A DNA stretch of 8,632 bases from an uncultured Clostridium sp. (GTDB lineage: Bacteria > Bacillota_A > Clostridia > TANB77 > CAG-508). Below, one piece after another: positions 1 through 6,312 of the stretch. The stretch lies in assembly GCA_951800935.1 (NCBI GenBank), contig CATOLW010000039.1, positions 1-8,632 of the forward strand, in the 5' to 3' direction. The translations under genes were made by a program, and so were the position numbers. How positions within the stretch are numbered: the first letter of the stretch is position 1; each line of letters opens with the position of its first letter. The notes under the pieces are model-generated. The model was not told the DNA's origin. It was given only the letters and a program-made list of their open reading frames with translations, and ran no database searches.

Positions 1-17
1 TCATTTTATCACCCTCT
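1..17 (-). other. Probable translation start of a gene running off the left edge
   Basis: On the minus strand a GAGGGTGAT stretch (positions 17-9), close to the anti-Shine-Dalgarno complement GGAGGTGAT, is followed by AAA and an ATG at 4-2. It lies about 37 nt downstream of the start expected from the promoter at 48-76. Only one base follows the start codon inside the window, so the product cannot be named. Confidence 0.45.
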
Positions 18-47
18 TTTAGTTAAGAGTTCTCTTTCTCTTCTTCT

Positions 48-76
48 ATTATACCTTATTTTTCCTCTTTTTTCAA
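48..76 (-). promoter_or_regulatory. Sigma-A type promoter for the gene beyond the left edge
   Basis: The minus strand carries TTGAAA (76-71), a 17-nt spacer and a consensus TATAAT (53-48). Transcription would start near position 41 and run off the left edge. It lies downstream of the terminator at 121-157, so the left gene is probably transcribed independently of the tRNA and toxin-antitoxin region. Confidence 0.75.
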
Positions 77-120
77 CTTGTATTTTATTTTTCATTAAAA
101 TGTTATCATTTTGTAATATA

Positions 121-157
121 AAAAGAAAAAAACGTTAGCTTTTTGTTAACGTTTTTT
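121..157 (-). terminator. Rho-independent terminator after the tRNA-Ser 3' fragment
   Basis: An 11-bp perfect stem (AAAAAACGTTA at 127-137 against 147-157) has a 9-nt loop and is followed on the minus strand by a T-rich tract down to 121. It begins directly at the CCA end of the tRNA fragment. If the tRNA-Ser duplication arose by integration, this is probably the original chromosomal terminator of tRNA-Ser(GCT), now displaced to the far side of the toxin-antitoxin genes. Confidence 0.75.
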
Positions 158-220
158 GGCGGAGATGAGAGGGTTCGAACCTCCGCGCCGTTTTCACGAC
201 CTAACTGTTTAGCAAACAGT
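156..220. repeat. 65-bp perfect direct repeat, left copy
   Basis: This sequence is identical over 65 bp to 1007-1071, in the same orientation and 851 bp away. The identity stops within one base beyond the CCA end of the tRNA on one side and at the end of the anticodon stem on the other. The terminators beyond the CCA differ completely between the copies. Such boundaries are typical of attachment sites of tyrosine recombinases that use tRNA 3' ends. Confidence 0.85.
157..220 (-). pseudogene. tRNA-Ser(GCT) 3' fragment (att-like duplicate)
   Basis: These 64 nt are identical to the 3' part of the intact tRNA-Ser(GCT) at 1008-1097. They include the anticodon arm with the GCT loop, the long variable arm, the T arm, the 3' acceptor strand and the encoded CCA. 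The acceptor 5' strand and D arm are missing. After the identity ends (221), the bases TACATCT also occur in the intact gene, 17 nt further along and at the D-arm/acceptor boundary. The piece could therefore be an integration scar or a tRNA copy that lost its D arm. It cannot fold as a normal bacterial tRNA. Confidence 0.85.
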
Positions 221-254
221 TACATCTGGTTCTATTTTCCTTGATATTTCAGTG

Positions 255-276
255 TTTCAAGAATTATTGCTTGAAA
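255..276. repeat. Small inverted repeat downstream of hepT
   Basis: TTTCAAG (255-261) and CTTGAAA (270-276) form a 7-bp stem with an 8-nt loop between the hepT stop and the tRNA fragment. No T-run follows it on the minus strand, so it is not a convincing terminator. It could be a processing or stability hairpin on the mntA-hepT mRNA, or a recombinase arm site of the putative element. Confidence 0.4.
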
Positions 277-294
277 AATCCCTTTATTTTCCCT

Positions 295-651
295 TTATAA
301 ATTTAAATTATCTTTTTCTTTTTCTAAAATATTTTGTATCTCTATTCTTAAATTCTTTATATCATGTTCTAATATGTACCATATACTTTTTAAACTAATC
401 CCCTCATAATCATGCACTATTCTATTTCTTAGTCCTTTTATCATATTCCATTCTATATTAGAGTATTTATCCATTATTTCTTTTGATATATTTTTTACTA
501 GCTCCCCTATTTGACTAATATTAAACACGGTAGCATCAATTGTCTTATTATCTTTACAAAATTCTTCAAAAGTATATCCAGTTGTATATTCGATTGATTT
601 ATCGATATATTCTATCATTTTCATAAATGATACGTATTCTTTATTTTTCAT
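295..651 (-). CDS. hepT: HepT-like HEPN ribonuclease toxin (DUF86 family)
   Basis: The 118-residue protein has the HEPN signature RNRIVHDY at about 75-82, that is R-x4-H-x-Y, including the Tyr that the partner enzyme AMPylates in studied systems. HEPN proteins of this kind are ribonucleases; one characterised cyanobacterial member trims tRNA 3' ends. I chose the ATG at 651 because AGGAG lies 9 nt upstream (665-661); an upstream in-frame TTG at 660 lacks such a site. The gene overlaps the end of mntA by 11 nt, so the two are translationally coupled, with antitoxin first. Length and motif are complete, so it is probably functional. A tRNA-targeting activity in this organism is inferred only from the family. 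Confidence 0.88.
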   Translation of the reverse strand: MKNKEYVSFMKMIEYIDKSIEYTTGYTFEEFCKDNKTIDATVFNISQIGELVKNISKEIMDKYSNIEWNMIKGLRNRIVHDYEGISLKSIWYILEHDIKNLRIEIQNILEKEKDNLNL

Positions 652-949
652 ATACAACAACTCCTGTTCTTTTTATTTCTTCATCTATTTTAGAATTCTT
701 TATTATTTCAGATTTTTCAAAGCCATCTACTTGTTTGTTGAAAGTTTCTTCTATTTTGGTTATTAAGCTATATAATTTAAATCCCATTAATTGTTCTTTT
801 GTGTCTATCACCAAGTCCAAATCACTTGTTTTAGTGGCTGTGTTTTTAGCATAAGATCCAAATAATATAACACTATATACTGGCATGTTTTTTAATATAT
901 TTTTTAATATTCGTTTTATTTCTTCTAGCGTATAGATTTTTTCACTCAT
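641..949 (-). CDS. mntA: MntA-like minimal nucleotidyltransferase antitoxin
   Basis: The 102-residue protein shows the complete nucleotidyltransferase motif GSx10DxD (G31-S32 and D43/D45, in GSYAKNT...SDLDLVID) and a possible third carboxylate at D75. In characterised MntA/HepT pairs this enzyme neutralises the HEPN toxin by attaching AMP units to a tyrosine. It starts at an ATG with AAGGAGG 8 nt upstream (964-958). That ribosome site sits directly against the terminator of tRNA-Ser(GCT), leaving no room for a separate promoter. Expression probably depends on read-through from the tRNA promoter. The pair is flanked by a duplicated tRNA piece, which suggests horizontal acquisition. Confidence 0.9.
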   Translation of the reverse strand: MSEKIYTLEEIKRILKNILKNMPVYSVILFGSYAKNTATKTSDLDLVIDTKEQLMGFKLYSLITKIEETFNKQVDGFEKSEIIKNSKIDEEIKRTGVVVYEK

Positions 950-962
950 TTTCTAGTCCTCC

Positions 963-1000
963 TTTTTAAAAATAGTGCTAGCTTTTTTCCTGCTAGCACT
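963..1000 (-). terminator. Terminator-like hairpin between tRNA-Ser(GCT) and mntA
   Basis: A 9-bp perfect stem AGTGCTAGC/GCTAGCACT (974-982 against 992-1000) with a 9-nt loop is followed on the minus strand by ATTTTTAAAAA. The T-run is short, so read-through into mntA is plausible. It starts 8 nt after the CCA end of the tRNA. It differs in sequence from the terminator beside the other tRNA copy, so it probably arrived with the inserted segment. Confidence 0.7.
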
Positions 1001-1006
1001 GCCTTG

Positions 1007-1071
1007 TTGGCGGAGATGAGAGGGTTCGAACCTCCGCGCCGTTTTCACGACCTAACTGTTTAGCAAACAGT
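1007..1071. repeat. 65-bp perfect direct repeat, right copy (inside tRNA-Ser)
   Basis: This is the partner of 156-220. It covers the 3' part of the intact tRNA-Ser(GCT) plus one base beyond CCA. If an element integrated here, this copy restores the tRNA gene and marks one end of the insert. Confidence 0.85.
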
Positions 1072-1097
1072 CCCCTTCACCACTTGGGTACATCTCC
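1008..1097 (-). tRNA. tRNA-Ser(GCT)
   Basis: A 90-nt class II tRNA with encoded CCA. Acceptor GGAGATG pairs with CATCTCC, the D arm has CCC/GGG, and the anticodon stem ACTGT/ACAGT encloses loop TTGCTAA (anticodon GCT, reading AGC/AGU). The variable arm GTCG/CGGC is long and the T loop is TTCGAAC. It lies 50 nt downstream of tRNA-Ser(TGA), separated by a strong hairpin, and no promoter of its own is evident. Its 3' 64 nt are duplicated at 157-220. Confidence 0.97.
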
Positions 1098-1105
1098 ATC
1101 TTATT

Positions 1106-1144
1106 AATAAAAGTTAGACATAAGCCTTATATCTAACTTTTATT
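1106..1144 (-). terminator. Long hairpin between the two serine tRNA genes
   Basis: Two 19-nt arms (1106-1124 and 1126-1144) pair with a single mismatch that becomes a wobble pair in RNA. They are separated by one nucleotide, so the tip must open. The 3' arm ends in CTTTTATT and is followed by AATAAG, so the U-tract is mostly inside the stem. It may be a terminator of tRNA-Ser(TGA), but tRNA-Ser(GCT) lacks another promoter. Leaky termination or a processing hairpin is equally possible. Confidence 0.6.
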
Positions 1145-1147
1145 CTT

Positions 1148-1239
<92 letters not shown>

Positions 1240-1246
1240 ATATCGT

Positions 1247-1301
1247 TTGACAAATGTCTAGCGACAGTATCTATCTTAGCATTTTTATAAACATTTGTCA
1301 A
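1247..1301. repeat. 11-bp inverted repeat bracketing the tRNA promoter start region
   Basis: TTGACAAATGT (1247-1257) and ACATTTGTCAA (1291-1301) are perfect reverse complements 33 bp apart. One arm contains the -35 box and the other lies in the transcribed leader just before the tRNA. The layout could be a two-site operator about four helical turns apart, or could be incidental. Confidence 0.6.
1273..1301 (-). promoter_or_regulatory. Strong promoter of the serine tRNA unit
   Basis: The minus strand shows consensus TTGACA (1301-1296), a 17-nt spacer ending in TGC (an extended -10 element) and TAAGAT (1278-1273). The start would fall near 1266, about 27 nt before the 5' end of tRNA-Ser(TGA). 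It is the only clear promoter upstream of both tRNAs and the mntA-hepT pair. Confidence 0.85.
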
Positions 1302-1334
1302 TAGTAATTTCTAGAATTTTTTTATTTGATTTTT

Positions 1335-1838
1335 CTATGTTCTATCAAAATTCATTGCTTTTTGAATAGCTTGTGCTTCTTCCTCTGAAACAGCATAAGT
1401 AGATTTCCCTTTTTGGATTGGTTTGGCATAAATGTTAGACATTTCTCTAGAATAAATACCGTTTAAGACAACTCCATCATGGTTCTCATCTAATAATGCC
1501 AAAGCAAAACTTAAATCACTTCCTACATCTTTAAAAGCATTGTATCTTACCATTCCTACTTTTTGAATACATTTTTTGAAATCTTTTTCTAATGTTTCTA
1601 CTTGATTTGAAAGACCTGCATTTTGGTGCTCTACTTTATTGACACGATACATATAAGTTTCTAGGTCTTCTTCTAAATTTTTTCCGTTTCCTAATTTTAG
1701 CATAAAGTCCTTATATCTTTTGTTTAGTTTCGAAAATCTTACCAACAAAACAACAAATCCTATAGCTAAAACAGCCACAATAGCTAATAAAGCAAGTAAA
1801 AACATATCCGTTTTTACGATTTCTAATATTGCTTCCAT
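1335..1838 (-). CDS. DUF4446 membrane protein downstream of parB
   Basis: The 167-residue protein has one N-terminal transmembrane helix (about residues 12-34), a basic stretch, a probable coiled coil (about 55-92) and a C-terminal DUF4446 domain (about 93-162, including VGMVRYNAFKDVGSDLSFAL). No enzymatic motif is visible and the function of the family is not known to me. It starts at an ATG with AGAGGT just upstream, 13 nt after the parB stop, so it is the last gene of the parA-parB operon. The context suggests a membrane-linked role near chromosome segregation or sporulation, which is inference. No hairpin terminator follows before the tRNA promoter. Confidence 0.88.
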   Translation of the reverse strand: MEAILEIVKTDMFLLALLAIVAVLAIGFVVLLVRFSKLNKRYKDFMLKLGNGKNLEEDLETYMYRVNKVEHQNAGLSNQVETLEKDFKKCIQKVGMVRYNAFKDVGSDLSFALALLDENHDGVVLNGIYSREMSNIYAKPIQKGKSTYAVSEEEAQAIQKAMNFDRT

Positions 1839-1851
1839 TTCTTACCTCTTT

Positions 1852-2691
1852 CTATTTTATTAAATCTAAAATTCTTTCTAAGTCGTCATTTGATGTATAT
1901 TCAATAATAATTTTTCCTCTCCTTTTTCCTGCATCTAATCTAACTTTACTTCCAAAAAAACTTTGGAAATTGTCTTCTATACTTTTATATAAAACATGAT
2001 TTCTTTGTTGTTCTTCTTTGGTTTCTTTTAGTTTTGCTTTTTTCTCAACCTGTCTTACGGTTGAACCTCTTTCTATCATTTGAATTGCAGTTTGATATTG
2101 TTTTTCTGGATCATTAATAGCAAGTAATGCTTTGCAATATCCTTCTGATATTTTTCCCTCTTTGGCCATTTCTAATACACGTGGCTCTAGATTAAGTACT
2201 CTTACCCAGTTAGCTACCGTACTTCTACTTTTTCCTAGTTTTTTTGCTACTTCTTCTTGTGTCATTTCATAATTTTCTATTAATGTTTTAATTCCCATTG
2301 CTTTTTCAACTGGATTTAAGTCTTCTCTTTGCATGTTTTCGATTAAAGAAATTTCTGAATTTATTTTTTCGTTGTCTTCTCTTATAATAGCTGGAATTTC
2401 TTTTAATCCTGCTAATTTGGAAGCTCTCCATCTTCTCTCTCCTGCAATGATGCTATAATAGCCATCTTTTTTCGTTACTACGATTGGTTGAATTAATCCA
2501 TATTCTTGAATAGATTGTGATAATTCTTCTAAGGCTTCTTGATCAAATCTTTTTCTTGGTTGCTCTCGATTTGGTTCTACCTCTGTTATTTTTAAATTTT
2601 TTAGGGTGTCATTTTCTTGTATTTGTTCTTCTTCTGGTGCTGGTCCAAACAATGCATCTAGACCTTTTCCTAGTCCTGTCATTTTTGCCAT
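1852..2691 (-). CDS. parB: Chromosome partitioning protein ParB (Spo0J-type CTPase clamp)
   Basis: The 279-residue protein is full length. It begins with the GLGKGLDALFG motif (about 6-16) thought to stimulate ParA. The CTP-binding domain follows with GERRWRA (84-90) and ENMQRED (118-124). Next come a helix-turn-helix (about 143-166, TQEEVAKKLGKSRSTVANW) for parS recognition, a charged linker and a C-terminal dimerisation domain ending at residue 279. ParB loads at parS, spreads as a sliding clamp, recruits SMC and partners with ParA. AAAGGAGG sits a few bases before the ATG, and the gene lies 14 nt after parA. I saw no full parS inside the gene, unlike in B. subtilis. Confidence 0.97.
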   Translation of the reverse strand: MAKMTGLGKGLDALFGPAPEEEQIQENDTLKNLKITEVEPNREQPRKRFDQEALEELSQSIQEYGLIQPIVVTKKDGYYSIIAGERRWRASKLAGLKEIPAIIREDNEKINSEISLIENMQREDLNPVEKAMGIKTLIENYEMTQEEVAKKLGKSRSTVANWVRVLNLEPRVLEMAKEGKISEGYCKALLAINDPEKQYQTAIQMIERGSTVRQVEKKAKLKETKEEQQRNHVLYKSIEDNFQSFFGSKVRLDAGKRRGKIIIEYTSNDDLERILDLIK

Positions 2692-2705
2692 TTTTTATCC
2701 TCCTT

Positions 2706-3494
2706 TTATAACATATGTTTTGCTTTTCTTTCTTCTGCGTTCATTGCCAAAAATTCCTTGGCTAATTTTAAGTAACTTTTTGCGCCTTTTGATTTTGGAT
2801 CGTATTCTGTGATTGGCATTCCATAGCTTGGTGCTTCACTTAATCTTACATTTCTTGGAATAACCGTTTTATATACTTTGTTGTTAAAATATTTTTTTAC
2901 TTCTCGCACTACTTGATTAGAGAGATTAGTTCGAATATCATACATGGTAAGAAGTGCTCCTTCTATTTGAAGTTCTTTGTTTAAATGTTTTTTTACTAAG
3001 TTAACTGTATTTAGTAGTTGTCCTAATCCTTCTAAAGCAAAATATTCACATTGTACGGGAATTAATACACTATCTGATGCTGTAAATGAATTTAGCGTTA
3101 TTAATCCTAATGATGGTGGACAATCAATAAAAATATAATCAAATTTATCTTTTATCCCATCTATTTTTTCTTTTAATCTCTGTTCTCTTGACATCATAGA
3201 TACCAGTTCAACTTCTGCTCCTGCTAAGCTCATATTAGAAGGACATACTTTTAAATTCTTTATTATTGTTTTTTGTAGCGTATCTTCAATATTAGTATCA
3301 TTTACCAAAACATCATAAGTAGAAAATTCCACCTCTTTTTCTACGCCTAGTCCACTACTTGCATTTCCTTGTGGGTCAGCATCAATTAATAATACTTTTT
3401 TCCCTTTTTGTGCTAAAATAGTACCTAAATTAACGGTTGTTGTGGTCTTTCCTACGCCACCTTTTTGATTTGCTACTGATATAATTTTTCCCAA
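2706..3494 (-). CDS. parA: Chromosome partitioning ATPase ParA (Soj)
   Basis: The likely product is 262 residues starting at TTG 3494. GGAGG (3507-3503) lies 8 nt before this TTG, and the resulting start MGKIISVANQKGG matches the family. The ATG at 3509 overlaps that ribosome site and has none of its own. The deviant Walker A KGGVGKTT is at 11-18, Walker A' LIDADPQGN at about 36-44 and Walker B FIDCPP at 122-127. It has no N-terminal DNA-binding domain, so it is the short chromosomal type. It forms ATP-dependent dimers on DNA and acts with ParB in origin segregation and, in relatives, DnaA control. It is the first gene of an operon with its own promoter. Confidence 0.96.
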   Translation of the reverse strand: MGKIISVANQKGGVGKTTTTVNLGTILAQKGKKVLLIDADPQGNASSGLGVEKEVEFSTYDVLVNDTNIEDTLQKTIIKNLKVCPSNMSLAGAEVELVSMMSREQRLKEKIDGIKDKFDYIFIDCPPSLGLITLNSFTASDSVLIPVQCEYFALEGLGQLLNTVNLVKKHLNKELQIEGALLTMYDIRTNLSNQVVREVKKYFNNKVYKTVIPRNVRLSEAPSYGMPITEYDPKSKGAKSYLKLAKEFLAMNAEERKAKHML

Positions 3495-3554
3495 TTTTAT
3501 TGCCTCCATTTTTAGTTAATATTTATTGATATGTTATTTACATTTCTTGTTATA

Positions 3555-3583
3555 ATCATATAAAAATATAAGAAAAAAGTCAA
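3555..3583 (-). promoter_or_regulatory. Promoter of the parA-parB-DUF4446 operon
   Basis: The minus strand shows TTGACT (3583-3578), a 17-nt spacer and TATGAT (3560-3555). The start would be near 3548, giving a leader of about 50 nt before the TTG of parA. The -35 box and the first part of the spacer lie in the distal arm of the rsmG terminator, so the two signals share bases. Confidence 0.8.
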
Positions 3584-3612
3584 TAAATTTCGCAAAATTT
3601 GTTGACTTTTTT
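3573..3612 (-). terminator. Terminator after rsmG
   Basis: Two 18-nt arms (3573-3590 and 3595-3612) pair with one mismatch (a wobble in RNA) around a CGCA loop. The distal arm ends in a T-run on the minus strand. It is symmetrical, so it could act on both strands. It separates the khpB/mnmE/mnmG/rsmG block from the parAB operon. Confidence 0.85.
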
Positions 3613-3651
3613 GTATGGTTACGTTGAAACAAGCATATCCTCGTTTTTCTC

Positions 3652-4374
3652 TTAGGATTTTATTGGTTCTTTTGCTGGCATTCCAGGCTTTCTAGGGTAT
3701 TTCTCTGGCGTTTGTTTTTCTTTATAAAAAATAACTATATTTCGGCTAATATCACTTTGTGGTAATTGAAAATTGTCTATTTTTTCTATTTTTCCTCCTA
3801 ATATTTGAATTGCTTTTTTACTTTGCTTGATTTCTTCTTCTATTTCTGGTCCCTTCATACAAATACAGTTACCTCCGACTTTTACTAATGGTAATAAATA
3901 TTCTGATAAAGTTGTTAAGTTAGCAACAGCTCTTGATGTTGCATAATCAAAAGATTCTCGATAATTTTTGTTTCTTCCCAATTCTTCAACACGAAAATGT
4001 AACGCTTCTATTTTTTGTAATTTTAGTTGGTCAATTACTTCTTTTAAAAAGGTAATTCTCTTATTTAAAGAATCCACTAACGTGATTTCTAAATCTTCTC
4101 TTATAATTTTTAACGGGATACCTGGAAATCCTGCACCTGTTCCTACATCAACTAATTTCGTATTTTTTCCTAGATTTTTAGCAATTGTTATGGAATCAAT
4201 GAAATGTTTTAAAATAATTTCTTCTATTTTGGTAATAGCTGTTAAGTTCATTTTTTCATTCCATTCTAGTAAAAGTTCCATATAACGGTAAAATTTTGCA
4301 ATTTGTTCTTCTTTTAATAAAATACCAATTTCTTTAGCATACTGTTCTATTTTCTGACTAAATTCTTCTTTCAT
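3652..4374 (-). CDS. rsmG: 16S rRNA (guanine-527 N7) methyltransferase RsmG (GidB)
   Basis: The 240-residue Rossmann-fold SAM methyltransferase methylates N7 of G527 in 16S rRNA of the small subunit. Motif I VDVGTGAGFPGIPLKI is at about 75-90, with an acidic ribose-binding position in LVDSL (about D101). The family motifs ATSRAVANL (145-153) and MKGPE (173-177) and the C-terminal TPEKYPRKPGMPAKEP (222-237) are all present. The length is normal. AAGGAG lies five bases before the ATG, and only 12 nt separate it from the mnmG stop, so the two are co-transcribed. In relatives, loss of this gene gives low-level streptomycin resistance. No oddities were seen. Confidence 0.97.
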   Translation of the reverse strand: MKEEFSQKIEQYAKEIGILLKEEQIAKFYRYMELLLEWNEKMNLTAITKIEEIILKHFIDSITIAKNLGKNTKLVDVGTGAGFPGIPLKIIREDLEITLVDSLNKRITFLKEVIDQLKLQKIEALHFRVEELGRNKNYRESFDYATSRAVANLTTLSEYLLPLVKVGGNCICMKGPEIEEEIKQSKKAIQILGGKIEKIDNFQLPQSDISRNIVIFYKEKQTPEKYPRKPGMPAKEPIKS

Positions 4375-4386
4375 TTTTTCTCCTTT

Positions 4387-6262
4387 TTATTTATGGTTTA
4401 ATTGTTGTAAATAGACTAATAGTACTGCTATATCAGCAGGTGAAACACCTGATATTCTAGATGCTTGTCCAATGGAACGAGGTTTGAATTTATTTAGTTT
4501 TTGCCTTCCTTCTAAGCTAATTCCTTGGATTGCTTCATAATCAACTTCTTCTGGCAAAAGTTTTGCTTCTAATTTTTTAAATTTTTCTACTTGTGCCTCC
4601 TGCATTTTGATATATCCTTCATATTTAATTTGAATTTCTACTTCTTCCTTTTCTTGCTTCGTAAGTTTTGGCCTTTTGCTATCAATTTTAGCTAATTTTT
4701 CATAATCTAATTCCGTTCTTTTTAGCAACTCTGCCATTTTGGTCCCTGTGGTTAAGGGAGAGGTTCCATTTTCTTCTAATAATTGATTTACATTTTCATT
4801 CGGCTTTACAATTTCTTCTTGTAGTCTTTGTACTTCTTTTTCAATATTGATTCTTTTTCTTTCAAATATTTGATATCTTTTTTCTGCTATAAGTCCTACT
4901 TCATATCCAATTTTAGTCAATCTTAGGTCTGCATTATCTTGCCTTAATAGCAAACGATATTCAGCTCTAGATGTCATCATTCTGTAAGGTTCATTCGTTC
5001 CTTTCGTAACAATATCGTCTATTAAGACACCAATATATCCTTGTGTTCTGTCTAAAATAATGGGATCTTTTCCTTTTATTTTTTGAACGGCATTGATTCC
5101 TGCCATTAATCCTTGCGCAGCTGCTTCTTCATACCCAGAGGTTCCATTGATTTGTCCCGCCATAAACAATCCTTCAATTCCTTTATATTCTAAAGATAAT
5201 TTTAAGTTTGATGGATCGATGCAGTCATATTCAATGGCATAGGCTGGTCTTGTAAATTCAGCTTTTTCTAATCCAGGAATCGTGTGATATAAAGCAATTT
5301 GAACATCTTCTGGTAAAGAAGAACTCATACCTTGTATGTACATTTCTTCTGTATCGATTCCAACAGGTTCTACAAATGCTTGATGTCTTGGTTTGTCTTG
5401 AAATCGTACTACCTTATCTTCAATAGAAGGACAATATCTAGGACCTGTTCCTTCTATCATTCCAGCATAAAGCGGAGATCTGTGCAAATTTTTTCGAATA
5501 ATATCATGCGTTTTTTCATTGGTATATGTTAAATAGCAATCTACTTGTTCAAAATCTTTTGGTTCATTTTCAAAAGAAAATGCTTCAATTCCTTCATCGC
5601 CTTTTTGCACTTCCATTTTGCTAAAATCAATGCTTCTTCTATTAATTCTAGCTGGTGTTCCTGTTTTGAATCGAATTAGTTCTATCCCCATATTTTTTAA
5701 ACATTCTGATAATTGGTTTGCAGCTGCTACTCCATCTGGTCCACTTTCTTTGGAGAACTCTCCGGATAAAAATCTTTCCTTTTAAATAGGTTCCTGTTGC
5801 TAAAATAACCGTTTTTATTTTATAAATAGCTCCTACATCTGTTTGAATTGCTGTAACTTTTCCATTTTCTATTTTAATATCTACGATTTCTCCTTGTTTT
5901 ACTTCTAAATTTTCTTGTTTTTCTAAAGTATGTTTCATTTCTGCTTGATATTTTTTTCTATCTGCTTGTGCTCTTAAAGAATGTACTGCTGGTCCTTTCG
6001 AAGTATTTAGCATTTTTATTTGTATCATCGTTTTATCGATATTTTTTCCCATTTCTCCACCAAGAGCATCAATTTCTCTTACCAAATGACCTTTTGAACT
6101 TCCTCCTATATGTGGATTACATGGCATATTGGCAATCGCTTCTAAACTAATGGAAAAAATCAATGTTTTCATCCCTAATCTTGCTGCTGCTAGAGCTGCT
6201 TCGCAGCCAGCATGTCCTGCACCAACTACTGCTACATCATATTCTCCTGCTATATAACTCAT
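4387..6262 (-). CDS. mnmG: tRNA U34 modification enzyme MnmG (GidA), interrupted by one +1 frameshift
   Basis: MnmG is the FAD- and NADH-dependent subunit that, with MnmE, places carboxymethylaminomethyl groups on wobble U34 of tRNAs. The ATG-initiated zero frame covers the FAD motif GAGHAG (about 14-19) and MPCNPHIGG (46-54), then breaks after Ile166 and stops at 5648. The family sequence resumes one base later at GGA 5763 ([11 protein letters not shown]) and runs to 4387, including RFKTGTPAR, Cys277 of YCPSIE and the C-terminal [15 protein letters not shown]. With one base skipped the product is 624 residues, the normal length. GGAGG lies at 6281-6277, an unusually long 14 nt before the ATG. 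Either a programmed shift, a mutation or a sequence error explains the break. Confidence 0.93.
5761..5767 (-). other. +1 frameshift site ATC-C-GGA in mnmG
   Basis: On the minus strand the zero frame reads ATC CGG AGA after codon 166, while the conserved MnmG frame needs ATC GGA GAG. The extra C is at 5764. A short inverted repeat, GGAGAGTTCTCC, begins at the GGA. The P-site tRNA for ATC would pair poorly with TCC, so reading GGA out of frame in the A site fits better than ordinary slippage. Confidence 0.8.
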
Positions 6263-6292
6263 TTTTTCTCTTTTTTCCTCCTTTTATCTCTA

Positions 6293-6308
6293 TGTCCCTT
6301 TTGGGACA
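6293..6308. promoter_or_regulatory. 16-bp palindrome in the mnmG leader
   Basis: TGTCCCTTTTGGGACA has perfect 6-bp arms around TTTT. In RNA it is a six-pair stem with an AAAA loop, 11 nt upstream of the mnmG ribosome site (6281-6277). No T-run follows on either strand at the right distance, so it is more likely an operator or leader hairpin than a terminator. Confidence 0.5.
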
Positions 6309-6312
6309 AAAA

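Noticed and set aside
1247..1275. Plus-strand promoter using TTGACA at 1247-1252
   Set aside because: At the right spacing the -10 would be TCTATC, which is poor, and no plus-strand gene follows.
1852..3494. parS site inside parA or parB, as in B. subtilis
   Set aside because: I found no sequence close to TGTTTCACGTGAAACA in this stretch on either strand.
3528..3556. Plus-strand promoter with TATAAT at 3551-3556
   Set aside because: The nearest -35-like sequence has wrong spacing and the only gene downstream is rsmG in antisense; the minus-strand promoter over the same bases is much better.
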